From positions 3,285,125 through 3,349,124 of the forward strand of contig NZ_CP022522.1 in assembly GCF_002850255.1 (NCBI RefSeq): a DNA stretch of 64,000 bases, in the 5' to 3' direction. The number at the start of each line of letters is the position of its first letter. Position 1 is the first letter of the stretch. This stretch comes from Pseudoalteromonas sp. NC201. Lineage in GTDB: Bacteria > Pseudomonadota > Gammaproteobacteria > Enterobacterales > Alteromonadaceae. The notes beneath the pieces are model-generated. The model saw nothing but the letters and a program-made list of their open reading frames with translations, did not search any database and was not told where the DNA came from. Positions 1-8,732 of this stretch are shown piece by piece. Position numbers and translations under genes: made by a program.

Positions 1-2
1 TA

Positions 3-128
3 GATTCTGTTCAAGAGGCTGCCAAGCATCTATTTAAAGCGGTAGAAAGCACTGGATTTTCAGCTGCAAATGCACGCTTAGAGTTGCCTGGCTTATGTAA
101 CCTTTGCAAAGCCAAACTTGACAAATAG
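3..128 (+). CDS. zur: C-terminal end of a Fur-family regulator, probably Zur (partial)
   Basis: The frame is open from the window edge to a TAG at 126-128 and encodes the last 41 residues of a protein ending in ELPGLCNLCKAKLDK. A C-terminal GLC-x2-C motif after a beta-strand-like segment is typical of Fur/Zur-family repressors, where the cysteines help bind structural zinc. The assignment to Zur rather than Fur or PerR is inferred mainly from the two genes 12 bp and about 1.6 kb downstream, a dihydroorotase paralog and FolE2, which belong to known Zur regulons. The DNA-binding part lies outside the window. Confidence 0.55.
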   Translation, partial: DSVQEAAKHLFKAVESTGFSAANARLELPGLCNLCKAKLDK

Positions 129-139
129 GTCCCTATAAT

Positions 140-1474
140 ATGAAAAACACACTGATAAAAAATGCAATTGTGGTCAACGAGAATCAATCACAAGTATGTG
201 ATGTACTTATCGTTGAAAACAGAATAAATAAAATTGCAAGCTCAATAACTGCGCAGCCAAATGACTATATTGTGGATGCGACAGGTTATTTTCTACTCCC
301 TGGAATGATAGACGACCAAGTACATTTCCGTGAGCCCGGCTTAACACAGAAGGGTAATATAGCCTCAGAATCCAGAGCTGCTGTGGCAGGTGGTATCACC
401 AGCTATATGGAAATGCCAAACGTAAGCCCTGCGACTACAACCATTGAAGCTCTTGAACAGAAATACGCGATTGCGTCTAGAAGCTCGCTAGCAAACTATA
501 GTTTTTACTTAGGGGCAACCGAAGATAATTTAGAACAAATAAAACGTTTAGATGCGAAGAAGTACTGCGGTGTTAAAGTTTTTATGGGGGCATCAACAGG
601 CGATCTACTCGTTGAGCATCCACAAGCACTCGACGCAATTTTCAGAGAAAGTCCAACCCTAATTGTCACCCATTGTGAAGATGGAAGAGTGATTGAAAAG
701 AACTTATCCATGTGCATAGGACGCAGTGGCAGTTTAACAATTCAAGATCACCCCATCATTCGTGACGCCGAAGCGTGTTATTCATCCTCTTCGTACGCTG
801 TATCTTTAGCGAAAAAATATCGTAGCGATTTACATGTACTGCATATCACAACAGAAAAAGAATTGAGCTTATTCCCTTCAGGCGATATTCGCGACAAACA
901 TATTACTGCAGAGGCATGTGTGCATCATTTGTGGTTCAGTCAAGAAGATTACGCACTGCAGGGTAACCTAATAAAATGCAACCCAGCGATTAAAGCGAAA
1001 AGCGATCGTGATGCTTTGTTAGCAGCAGTGCGAAATAATCAAATAGATATTATTGCTACTGATCACGCGCCTCATACTTGGCAAGAAAAGCAACTCCCCT
1101 ACCAGCAAGCACCTGCGGGTTTGCCTTTAGTTGAACATGCATTATTAAGCTTGCTCGACCATGTGCATCATCAGCGTTTATCTATAGAGCAGCTCGTTGA
1201 GAAAGTTGCACATAATCCAGCGTTAAGGTATCACATTGTAGATAGAGGCTTTATTCGCGAAGGATACTATGCTGACTTAGTGCTCGTGAACCCTCATCAC
1301 GAAACACCCACTTGCCATCAGAAAACACACTATCACTGTGGCTGGACCCCATTCGACGGTCACCGCTTTTCAGCAAAAGTTTTAAAAACTTGGGTGAATG
1401 GCAGTCTCGTTTATGACGGCCAACAACCGCTTAATACACCCACAGCCGCTATGCCACTAATTTTTAATCGCTAG
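140..1474 (+). CDS. Class I dihydroorotase, probable zinc-starvation paralog
   Basis: Amidohydrolase of 444 residues, expected to catalyse cyclisation of carbamoyl aspartate to dihydroorotate in pyrimidine synthesis. Visible motifs are FREPG (63-67), GVKVFMG with K146 as candidate carboxylated lysine, THCED with H178, LHITT with H235, and ATDHAPH with D308. The first metal-binding motif reads DDQVHFREPG, so the usual first histidine of H-x-H is Gln60 and only His62 remains. This variant is, from memory, shared by a subfamily in Bacteroidetes and some gammaproteobacteria. It starts 11 bp after the Zur-like gene, suggesting an operon. Its TAG stop lies inside the left terminus of a MITE-like repeat, so the original C-terminus may have been altered. 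Function is strongly supported; the zinc-sparing role is inference. Confidence 0.85.
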   Translation: MKNTLIKNAIVVNENQSQVCDVLIVENRINKIASSITAQPNDYIVDATGYFLLPGMIDDQVHFREPGLTQKGNIASESRAAVAGGITSYMEMPNVSPATTTIEALEQKYAIASRSSLANYSFYLGATEDNLEQIKRLDAKKYCGVKVFMGASTGDLLVEHPQALDAIFRESPTLIVTHCEDGRVIEKNLSMCIGRSGSLTIQDHPIIRDAEACYSSSSYAVSLAKKYRSDLHVLHITTEKELSLFPSGDIRDKHITAEACVHHLWFSQEDYALQGNLIKCNPAIKAKSDRDALLAAVRNNQIDIIATDHAPHTWQEKQLPYQQAPAGLPLVEHALLSLLDHVHHQRLSIEQLVEKVAHNPALRYHIVDRGFIREGYYADLVLVNPHHETPTCHQKTHYHCGWTPFDGHRFSAKVLKTWVNGSLVYDGQQPLNTPTAAMPLIFNR

Positions 1475-1738
1475 GGCATGTTTACCTTTCAAGTTTGTTT
1501 TTGCAGCAGCTTGATTGGTATTTGTACAAGGCAGAGCCTGCGTAGCATAGTTATTCTATGTGAGTCAGGCGAGAACACAGTAGAAATGCTAATCAAGCGC
1601 TGCCCTTTGGGTTCACCTGAGTGCGCTTTGTTCATTGTTGCTCAACTTTTGCCTAGATTACTAGGCGGCAAGTCGAGCGTCGCGACCAAAACACACTCAG
1701 GAGAACAAAAATCAAACAGCAAAGATCAACAGGCCCTA
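1472..1738. mobile_element. MITE-like repeat, family A, copy 1 (267 bp)
   Basis: Non-coding repeat bounded by near-perfect terminal inverted repeats: TAGGGCATGTT on the left and AACAGGCCCTA on the right, one mismatch. Both ends carry TA, as expected for an element with TA target duplication. Nearly the same sequence recurs at 47614-47930. It sits exactly between the dihydroorotase stop codon and folE2. A translated reading frame through it continues into folE2, but is unlikely to be protein because the same sequence is intergenic in the other copy. Confidence 0.8.
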
Positions 1739-1759
1739 GAAACCTCGTCGGAAATAAAT

Positions 1760-2677
1760 ATGACAGTATCTTTACCTGATGTTGCCTCTGGGCAACTTGC
1801 AACAACAGCTTTACCGCTAAAGTGGGTGGGTATGGAAAAAATTGCCATATCTTTAGAAGTGGAAATATCAAGCACCTCCTGCCAAAGGGTTAACGCTCTT
1901 GCAAATATTTTTGTTAGTCTAGATAAACCTGAGGCGAAAGGGATCCATATGTCCCGGTTATACATTCGCTTGAGAGAGATACTAAGTACGACTCCTTTGA
2001 ATATTAAAACGATTGAAGCGTTATTAAAAGAGTCGGTTCAATCTCAACAAGGATTGAGCAAAGCGGCCAAGCTTGAGTTACAGTTTGAAGTAACCATAGA
2101 TAAACCAGCATTGTTGAGCGATCAATTCGGCTATCAAAGTTACCCTATCACGCTTAATTGCGAGTATATAAACTCAGAGCTTAGCTACGAGTTATCACTT
2201 ACTATTGCCTATTCAAGTACCTGCCCTTGCTCAGCGGCACTTTCTAGACAAGCATTAAGTGAAGAGATCGAAGAACAGTTTTCCCAAGAGATGATTTCAA
2301 AACACGAACTAATGACGTGGATAACCTCTCTAAAAGGGAGCATTGCCACACCTCATAGCCAGCGCTCTTTCGCTTACGTAACAGTAAAACTAACAGAACG
2401 GACGTTGCCACTCATTCCAAACCTTATAAAAGCGCTAGAACAGGCCATTGGCACCCCAGTTCAAACTGCGGTAAAACGTGAAGATGAACAAGCATTTGCG
2501 AAGCTAAATGCAGAAAACCTAATGTTTTGTGAAGATGCCGCACGACGAGTCAAACAATTTTTAGAACAAAACACACAGTTTGTTGATTATTGGTTCAAAA
2601 TTGAACACCAAGAAAGTTTGCATGCTCACAATGCTGTCGCCATTGATAATAAGTTTCCGGCCCAAAAACTGACTTAA
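1760..2677 (+). CDS. folE2: GTP cyclohydrolase FolE2 (zinc-independent type IB)
   Basis: FolE2 converts GTP to dihydroneopterin triphosphate, the first step of folate and queuosine synthesis, without needing the zinc that FolE requires. The 305-residue protein shows GIHMSR (61-66), STCPCSAALS with C155 and C157, PHSQRS (198-203) and a C-terminal block ending ENLMFCEDAARR, all characteristic of FolE2. The start was placed at 1760 because upstream in-frame codons belong to a MITE-like repeat; GGA lies about 8 bases before this ATG and the length matches the family. folE2 is a classical Zur-regulated gene, and the upstream Zur-like gene and dihydroorotase paralog fit. The repeat insertion could uncouple it from the upstream promoter. 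Confidence 0.93.
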   Translation: MTVSLPDVASGQLATTALPLKWVGMEKIAISLEVEISSTSCQRVNALANIFVSLDKPEAKGIHMSRLYIRLREILSTTPLNIKTIEALLKESVQSQQGLSKAAKLELQFEVTIDKPALLSDQFGYQSYPITLNCEYINSELSYELSLTIAYSSTCPCSAALSRQALSEEIEEQFSQEMISKHELMTWITSLKGSIATPHSQRSFAYVTVKLTERTLPLIPNLIKALEQAIGTPVQTAVKREDEQAFAKLNAENLMFCEDAARRVKQFLEQNTQFVDYWFKIEHQESLHAHNAVAIDNKFPAQKLT

Positions 2678-2794
2678 GAAACACTTATCTGCCTAAGATG
2701 CAAGAATCATGATACCGCCATTATTATGCGATAAAACACAACTACAAACACGCAATAGATACACTATAACATTACAACAAATACTGAGAAGTTT

Positions 2795-4945
2795 ATGAAA
2801 AAGACCATCATCGCCGTTGCGATTTACTCCACGCTTTTTGTCTCTGGTTGTTCAAATTATACAACGGAGGTGGCATCTAGCGTGCCTAAGAAAAGTGAAT
2901 CAGTCCATCACAATCCACTGTTCAACGCCAGTACTTTAATCTACCAAACCCCAATGTTTGACCAGATCAAAGATGAACATTTTATGCCTGCATTTAAGCA
3001 GGGTATGGCAGAGCACCTCAAAGAAATCGAGCGTATTGCAACTAACCCTGCAACGCCTACGTTTGAAAACACCTTAGTTGCAATGGAAAAAAGTGGTGCA
3101 CTGCTAAAGCGAACCAGTAGCGTGTTTTTTAACTTAATAGGCACAGATAGCTCTGTAAAACGTCGTCAATTACAAAAAGAACTAGCCCCAATGCTCGCAG
3201 AACACCGCGATAACATCAATTTGAACGCCGCATTATTTGACCGTATAAAGTCGCTTTATGATAATCGCAACACACTCGAACTGGACTCAGAATCAAAGCG
3301 TTTATTGGATGTTTACTACACCAACTTTGTGCGAGCTGGCGCGAAACTAAGTGCTGAAGATAAGGAGAAAATTCGCAAAATCAATGAAGAGCATTCCTCT
3401 CTGACTACCCAGTTTTCACAAACCTTATTAGCAGAAACGTCTGCCATATCAGTAATTGTTGATGATAAAGCCGCATTGGACGGTTTAACAGAAAGACAAA
3501 TTCTTGCCACTAAACGTGCGGCTGAAGCTGCAGGACATAAAGACAAGTACTTAATCGGTATTACCAACACAACTCGCCAACCTATTTTAGCGTCTTTAAC
3601 CAACCGAGCACTTAGGCAACAGATTTGGCAAGCTTCTGCTTATCGTGCTCAGTCAGGTGATAATGACAATACTCAAATTATCATCCGGCTGGCACAGTTA
3701 AGGGCCGAAAAAGCAGCGCTGTTAGGGTATAAAAGCTGGGCAGACTACGGCCTAGAAAAGCAAATGGCTGGAAACCCTAAAGCAGTTTATGACATGCTTG
3801 GCAGCATGGTGCCGGCCGTTGTTTCCAACGTGGAAAAGGAAGCAGCAGATATTAAAACGTTTATTCAAAGCGAAGGGCACTCGTTCGACATCAAACCTTG
3901 GGACTGGGCATACTACGCTGAAAAAGTTCGTCAATCTCGTTATGACTTAGACGAAACAGAAGTGAAAAAGTACTTCGAATTTAATAACGTCTTAGAAAAT
4001 GGTGTTTTTTATACTATGAATAAGCTGTACGGCGTAAGTTTCAAAGCTCGCCCTGACTTACCCGTGTATCATCCAGATGTTAAGGCTTATGAACTGATCG
4101 ATAACAATGGTGAAAGCCTCGCGATATTCTTTGCCGACTATTTTGCAAGAGAAGGTAAACGTGGTGGAGCTTGGATGAATTCATTTGTAGGGCAATCTAA
4201 GTTATTAAACCAAAAGCCTGTGGTTATCAATGTCATGAATATTGCAAAGGCACCTGATGGTGAACCAACCTTTGTAAGCTACAGTGAAGTGACAACTATG
4301 TTTCACGAAATGGGACATGGCTTACATGGGATGTTTTCTGACGTAAAATATCCGAGTCTTGCTGGAACCGCTGTTTCTCGTGATTTTGTTGAGTTTCCCT
4401 CAACCTTTGAGGAAGACTGGGCTGCACACCCTGAAGTTATCAGTAACTATGCAAAGCATTACCAAACCGGGGAACCTATCCCAAAAACACTGCTTGATAA
4501 AGTGATCCGCTCACGAACTTTTAATATGGGCTACGATACATTGGAGTACATGGCATCTGCGCTCTTAGATATGGAGTGGCATACAATTTCACCTGAGCAT
4601 GCACCCACTGATATCAATGAATTTGAACAAGCGGCACTGAAGAAGCATGGAGTCGCCCTCGATTACGTTCCACCGCGTTATAAATCAGCATTTTTTGCGC
4701 ACTCTATGGGAGGCGGCTATTCTGCTGGTTACTATGCTTATATGTGGAGTGAAATATTAGCAGCCGACGCCTATGCATACGTGCAAAAGCTCGGTGGCCT
4801 TAAACTTGAAAATGGCGAAAAATATCGTAAACATATTTTATCGGTTGGTAACTCAATACCTGTAATGGACTCTTACAAAGCATTCCGCGGAAAAGAGCCA
4901 ACGACTGAAGCGCTATTAAAACGCAGAGGACTAGCCCCTAAATAA
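2795..4945 (+). CDS. dcp: Peptidyl-dipeptidase Dcp, M3 family, predicted lipoprotein
   Basis: Zinc metallopeptidase that removes C-terminal dipeptides from oligopeptides. The 716-residue protein begins with a lipoprotein signal, MKKTIIAVAIYSTLFVSGC, with Cys19 as lipidation site, so it probably acts anchored in the cell envelope. The M3 active site is FHEMGHGLHG with zinc ligands H504 and H508, catalytic E505, and E533 as the third ligand candidate. A C-terminal YKSAFFAHSMGGGYSAGYYAYMWSE block is typical of Dcp/oligopeptidase A. It is close to the length of E. coli Dcp plus the lipoprotein leader. It is monocistronic, followed by two MITE-like elements and a terminator. Confidence 0.92.
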   Translation: MKKTIIAVAIYSTLFVSGCSNYTTEVASSVPKKSESVHHNPLFNASTLIYQTPMFDQIKDEHFMPAFKQGMAEHLKEIERIATNPATPTFENTLVAMEKSGALLKRTSSVFFNLIGTDSSVKRRQLQKELAPMLAEHRDNINLNAALFDRIKSLYDNRNTLELDSESKRLLDVYYTNFVRAGAKLSAEDKEKIRKINEEHSSLTTQFSQTLLAETSAISVIVDDKAALDGLTERQILATKRAAEAAGHKDKYLIGITNTTRQPILASLTNRALRQQIWQASAYRAQSGDNDNTQIIIRLAQLRAEKAALLGYKSWADYGLEKQMAGNPKAVYDMLGSMVPAVVSNVEKEAADIKTFIQSEGHSFDIKPWDWAYYAEKVRQSRYDLDETEVKKYFEFNNVLENGVFYTMNKLYGVSFKARPDLPVYHPDVKAYELIDNNGESLAIFFADYFAREGKRGGAWMNSFVGQSKLLNQKPVVINVMNIAKAPDGEPTFVSYSEVTTMFHEMGHGLHGMFSDVKYPSLAGTAVSRDFVEFPSTFEEDWAAHPEVISNYAKHYQTGEPIPKTLLDKVIRSRTFNMGYDTLEYMASALLDMEWHTISPEHAPTDINEFEQAALKKHGVALDYVPPRYKSAFFAHSMGGGYSAGYYAYMWSEILAADAYAYVQKLGGLKLENGEKYRKHILSVGNSIPVMDSYKAFRGKEPTTEALLKRRGLAPK

Positions 4946-4955
4946 CACACTATTT

Positions 4956-5198
4956 AACCTGAGGTTTGGATAAGGAATGTTCCAACTCATTGTTGCTAAA
5001 GCACAACTTAGTTTTTTCCTTGTCTAGCCAGAGAGTTTTAGGGAAAACACCGCTTCCGCGTCCTGCTCTCGCTAAGGTACCTACATCCTGTAGGCAAGGC
5101 GAATTTACGCACCAATAGCTGGCTATTGGAAGTGAATTCAACGCAGTTAGCGCTAAAACTAGCTGCTAGAAAGGCATTAATTATCCGCAGCTCAGGTT
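4956..5198. mobile_element. MITE-like repeat, family B (about 243 bp)
   Basis: Terminal inverted repeats AACCTGAGGTTTGGATAA (4956-4973) and TTATCCGCAGCTCAGGTT (5181-5198) match at 15 of 18 positions. The element is flanked on both sides by ATTT (4952-4955 and 5199-5202), consistent with a 4-bp target duplication. The interior has no convincing gene, only a short open frame without coding character. A single copy is in this window, so family membership elsewhere is not shown. Confidence 0.6.
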
Positions 5199-5218
5199 AT
5201 TTAGTTTACCCAGCCAAG

Positions 5219-5244
5219 AAGGGAAGCTGCAATGCTTCCCTTTT
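5219..5244. terminator. Rho-independent terminator after dcp
   Basis: GGGAAGC (5221-5227) and GCTTCCC (5234-5240) form a perfect 7-bp stem with a 6-base loop, followed by TTTT on the plus strand. The preceding AA lets the stem extend into the T tract. Confidence 0.75.
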
Positions 5245-5253
5245 ATCAATCTT

Positions 5254-5415
5254 ATACCAGTTGTATTAAGTAAATGATCTATCTTGAAGCGGGAAAATAG
5301 CTTTAGTAGCAAGGCAAAAATTTTGCTATTTAGTTGTTCTAAATGAGAAATTTTTAACGAAGCTAATACGCTATTTCACCCTTCAAATTGATTAGAGAAT
5401 TAATTCAATTGGTAT
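5254..5415. mobile_element. MITE-like palindromic repeat, family C (162 bp)
   Basis: ATACCAGTTGTATTAA (5254-5269) is inverted as TTAATTCAATTGGTAT (5400-5415) with 14 of 16 matches. The similarity continues inward (TTGAAG and GAAATAGC-like segments on both arms), so most of the element can fold into one long imperfect hairpin. No coding capacity. Its right end contributes the last bases of the M17 aminopeptidase stop codon region on the minus strand. Confidence 0.65.
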
Positions 5416-6947
5416 TAAATACAATACCGAGCAAACAAGCTTGCAACGGTTGCAGCGGTTGGTTTGCCATGCTGCCAGTCGCCACCTTCAACGCCGCTAC
5501 CTGCAATATCCATATGTACATACGGAATTGGCAATTCTGCATTACAACCATGCTTGTCTAAGCCACCAACAATTGCCAAAAATGCCATTGGAAATTGGTG
5601 ACCACGAGCGGTAACCGCCGATGGAGCGTTGTTGCTCGATAGCACATCATCCGCAAGGGTGCGTGGTTTTACAAAGTCATAGTCTTCACGTCGGCTACGC
5701 GATACTTCAGCGCAATCTGCCCATAAGTCGCCCATGTCTGCAATCTTGCGAGACACTTGTGCCGCTCGTGCAGGACCATTCTCAACATAGGCACTATAAG
5801 GACCCATAGCGCGCGCCGCATGACCTGTCAGTGTTGCAACCGTAAAGATCTCAGGGTTTTTCTCACCAAGAGCTAAGTCTTTTGCTTCGCTCAGTAAGTC
5901 GCCCATCGCCAAGCGGCCTTCCGCGTCGGTATTACCAATACGAACGCGAACGCCTTCTCTGCTTTCAATGATTTCATCTGGCACGAAACAGTCAGAACCA
6001 ATCGAGTTACGAACCACGGCAAGGTAAGCAATAACCTTAACGCCTTTTGGCTGATACTTAGCAACCGCTTCCATAAAACCAACCACTGACGCCGCACCGC
6101 CTTTGTCACGGCTCATGCCCGCCATAAAACCGCCCACTTTAAGGTCTGCACCACCGGTATCGTACACAAGGCCTTTACCAACAAAGATAAGGGTACGTTC
6201 AACGTCACCTTCTGGCTCGTATGCCATTTTTACCACCCGAGGATGATGACGCTCAACGGCGTAAGAGGCGCGTGCCACTGTACTTAATAGTGGATACTGC
6301 TCATCCATAATTTGACGGTCTGCAATTACTTCAACGTTTACCGCTGAGCCTTGGAATAATTCAACACAGTAGTCAGCAAAACGTGGCGGCGCCATGCGCT
6401 CAGGTTCAGTGCCACATAAATCTCGCGCAGCATACTGACCTGCAGCAATTGCGCTAAGCTGATCGCAGCTTTGTGCGGATGCTTCAAACAGATAAATCGC
6501 TTCGATTGGCTCAATCGTTTCGCCACGGTATTCACGGGCTTCTAATGGCTGCCATAAGCCTTGGCATGCACCTAAAAAGCTGACTGCACGCGCATTTTCG
6601 TAACGAGCATCGGCTGGCACATTTACAACAGCAAGCACAGGTTTTACCGCACCAGCCGCTTTCGCTTCTAAAATACCAGCCTTTGCCGCTTCAAAATAAC
6701 GACGAACGTCATCGTAATCTCTGTCGAGAGGTCCGGTTGGCGCAATCACCAAGCGCTTGCCAGGTACTTTGTCTGAAACAAGCAGGCTTGCCTTTTGCGC
6801 AATGCGCGCATCTACAGCTAAAAATGGTGCAGCAACTTCGTCAAGCTCCGCACTGCCAAGGTTTTGAATATCATGAGTAACAACAACGATAGCATCTGCA
6901 TCGCTTTCAAATAGGGTGTTACAAGGTAATGCGATTGGAAAAGACAT
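5415..6947 (-). CDS. M17-family leucyl aminopeptidase, NPEPL1-like
   Basis: Cytosolic two-metal aminopeptidase of 510 residues that releases N-terminal amino acids from peptides. The metal site is complete: K258 and D263 in VGKGLVYDTGG, D281 in SRDKGGAA, D341 and E343 in GNTDAEGRL, with R345 as the catalytic arginine. The segment SRDKGGAA instead of the PepA-type DMGGAA, and YDTGG instead of FDSGG, resemble the animal NPEPL1 branch rather than E. coli PepA or PepB. The ATG at 6947 is preceded by AAGGG. It lies 69 bp downstream of cstA on the same strand, across a hairpin. Confidence 0.88.
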   Translation of the reverse strand: MSFPIALPCNTLFESDADAIVVVTHDIQNLGSAELDEVAAPFLAVDARIAQKASLLVSDKVPGKRLVIAPTGPLDRDYDDVRRYFEAAKAGILEAKAAGAVKPVLAVVNVPADARYENARAVSFLGACQGLWQPLEAREYRGETIEPIEAIYLFEASAQSCDQLSAIAAGQYAARDLCGTEPERMAPPRFADYCVELFQGSAVNVEVIADRQIMDEQYPLLSTVARASYAVERHHPRVVKMAYEPEGDVERTLIFVGKGLVYDTGGADLKVGGFMAGMSRDKGGAASVVGFMEAVAKYQPKGVKVIAYLAVVRNSIGSDCFVPDEIIESREGVRVRIGNTDAEGRLAMGDLLSEAKDLALGEKNPEIFTVATLTGHAARAMGPYSAYVENGPARAAQVSRKIADMGDLWADCAEVSRSRREDYDFVKPRTLADDVLSSNNAPSAVTARGHQFPMAFLAIVGGLDKHGCNAELPIPYVHMDIAGSGVEGGDWQHGKPTAATVASLFARYCI

Positions 6948-6981
6948 AAAAACGGCCCTTTTCTATATTAGAATTAGGGCC
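6948..6981 (-). terminator. Hairpin between cstA and the M17 gene, overlapping the latter's ribosome site
   Basis: On the minus strand AGGGCC-like arms (6976-6981 read as GGCCCT, and 6954-6959 read as AGGGCC) form a 6-bp stem followed by GTTTTT and then directly the ATG of the aminopeptidase. It can serve as a weak terminator for cstA, and one arm contains the AAGGG that is the only plausible ribosome binding site for the aminopeptidase. Confidence 0.5.
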
Positions 6982-7016
6982 GACTATAGGTGATTTGTGG
7001 TCAAGTTCCAAGGGAA

Positions 7017-8702
7017 CTACGACATATCACGGGCTTCATCTGGTTTCGCTTTGGTTTTGCTGATCACAGACCAAGCTTCTAACATCACCAAAATACTGAC
7101 CACCAGCACGATGACGTCAAGCACAACCAACAGCCAATTGCCTTTTTGGTAGTATTCACCTAGCTTGATCACTCCAGCAAAAAACGCCATCACCAGCACA
7201 AATACCATAGGGATCAAGGTGTACTTAGCGGGACGCCCTAGTTTGATAAGATACACTGAGATAACCAACAAGGTTAAGCTTGCCAAGATTTGGTTGGTTG
7301 AACCAAACAGCGGCCAAATCACCATACCACCACTACCCGATGCGCCACCAGCGCCAAAGGCGAGTAGCAAACAGCATGCTACGGCCAATAAAGTCGCGAT
7401 GATACCGTTGTTCAGGAACTTGATGTTATAGATCTCGCCCCACTCTTGAATAATATAACGCTGAAGTCTAACGCCAGAATCCATGGTAGTACCAGCAAAA
7501 AGTACAACCATAACGGCAAGTAGGGTTGATGCGATCTCGACTGGTAGTCCCCAACCTGTACTAATAAGATTTGAACCACCGTTAATAAAGGCTGATACAC
7601 TGCCAGCACCAAGGTGGCTATAAATTTCGTGCCACTCTTCAGGTGATACTGCGAGCATCACACCACTCACGGCGACCAAAGTGATAAGTGCTAGTGAGCC
7701 TTCACCAACTGCACCTAAGTAGCCGACAAAACGACCGTCTTTTTCTTTGTCTAGTTGTTTTGAACTCGTTCCCGACGAAACAATACCGTGGAAACCTGAT
7801 ACCGCACCACAAGCAATAGTCACAAACAGCAAGGGGATAATACTCGGGGTGTTTTCTACCGTTTGGGTATTAAACGCAGGCGCAGTGATATCTGGCATGA
7901 CAACAAATACCGCACCATAAAGCAGGATCAACCCCACTAACAGCTGCATGCCGTTAATAAAGTCACGAGGTTGTAATAGCATCCAAACCGGTAACAATGA
8001 CGCTACGGCAGCATAGATAAACAGAATGATGATCCAATTGGCTTTGTCGCTTAAACCAAACATTTCGGTTGGTAAGGTAATCGGCATACTACTGCCCATA
8101 TAAATGGTCGCGTAGAGCACAATAACCCCGATAATACAGAGCGGTACTAGCGGCACTTTTCGTTTCAGCAATTGGCCGATGATAAGTGCCACGATGATAG
8201 CAGACCAAGCGGGGAATACCGCATTTGGGTTACCCACGAAGGAGTTTGCGATCACCACGCCGAACACGGCATTTACCATGAGCAGTACAAGGAAGACCAC
8301 TATCATAAACAATGAACGCGTGCGCTTGCCAATTACGCTTTCAGACAACGCGCCCATCGACTTGCCTTTATGGCGAGCACTTGCCCACAGCGCGCCCATA
8401 TCGTGGACACCCGCAAAGAATATGGTACCGAATACCACCCAAAGCACTGCAGGCACCCAGCCCCAATACACGGCGATAGCAGGTCCCACAATGGGCGCAG
8501 CGCCTGCGACTGAAGTAAAGTGATGCCCCCACAATACCACTTTGTTAGTGGGAACATAGTCCACGCCATCCTCAAGCTCATGAGCCGGCGTGACAAAGTT
8601 GTCATCCATTTTAAATATTTTTTCAGCAATAAATTTGGAATAGACAAACCATCCAAATAACATCCCTATGATGCCGAAGAGTACGATCATTATGGATTGC
8701 AT
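7017..8702 (-). CDS. cstA: CstA-family carbon-starvation/pyruvate transporter
   Basis: Integral membrane protein of 561 residues with more than a dozen hydrophobic segments. It matches the CstA family throughout, including WGHHFTSVAGAAPIVGPAIAVYWGW near residues 58-82, GVHDMGALWASARHKGKSMG around 99-118, SGFHGIVSSGTSSKQL near 300 and AGTTMDSGVRLQRYIIQEW near 405. Family members import peptides or pyruvate during carbon starvation. It is the shorter form, not the roughly 700-residue E. coli CstA. The AGAGGT ribosome site lies 7 bases before the ATG. A palindrome lies in the leader. The adjacent aminopeptidase would fit peptide use, but this is inference. Confidence 0.9.
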   Translation of the reverse strand: MQSIMIVLFGIIGMLFGWFVYSKFIAEKIFKMDDNFVTPAHELEDGVDYVPTNKVVLWGHHFTSVAGAAPIVGPAIAVYWGWVPAVLWVVFGTIFFAGVHDMGALWASARHKGKSMGALSESVIGKRTRSLFMIVVFLVLLMVNAVFGVVIANSFVGNPNAVFPAWSAIIVALIIGQLLKRKVPLVPLCIIGVIVLYATIYMGSSMPITLPTEMFGLSDKANWIIILFIYAAVASLLPVWMLLQPRDFINGMQLLVGLILLYGAVFVVMPDITAPAFNTQTVENTPSIIPLLFVTIACGAVSGFHGIVSSGTSSKQLDKEKDGRFVGYLGAVGEGSLALITLVAVSGVMLAVSPEEWHEIYSHLGAGSVSAFINGGSNLISTGWGLPVEIASTLLAVMVVLFAGTTMDSGVRLQRYIIQEWGEIYNIKFLNNGIIATLLAVACCLLLAFGAGGASGSGGMVIWPLFGSTNQILASLTLLVISVYLIKLGRPAKYTLIPMVFVLVMAFFAGVIKLGEYYQKGNWLLVVLDVIVLVVSILVMLEAWSVISKTKAKPDEARDMS

Positions 8703-8732
8703 AATGCTTACCTCTTGTTGTTGTTTTAATTA

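Noticed and set aside
1478..1759. N-terminal 94-residue extension of FolE2
   Set aside because: The sequence belongs to a repeat that is non-coding at 47614-47930; FolE2 family length and ribosome site support the start at 1760.
4950..5141. 63-residue ORF after dcp
   Set aside because: Lies inside a MITE-like element and shows no conserved pattern.
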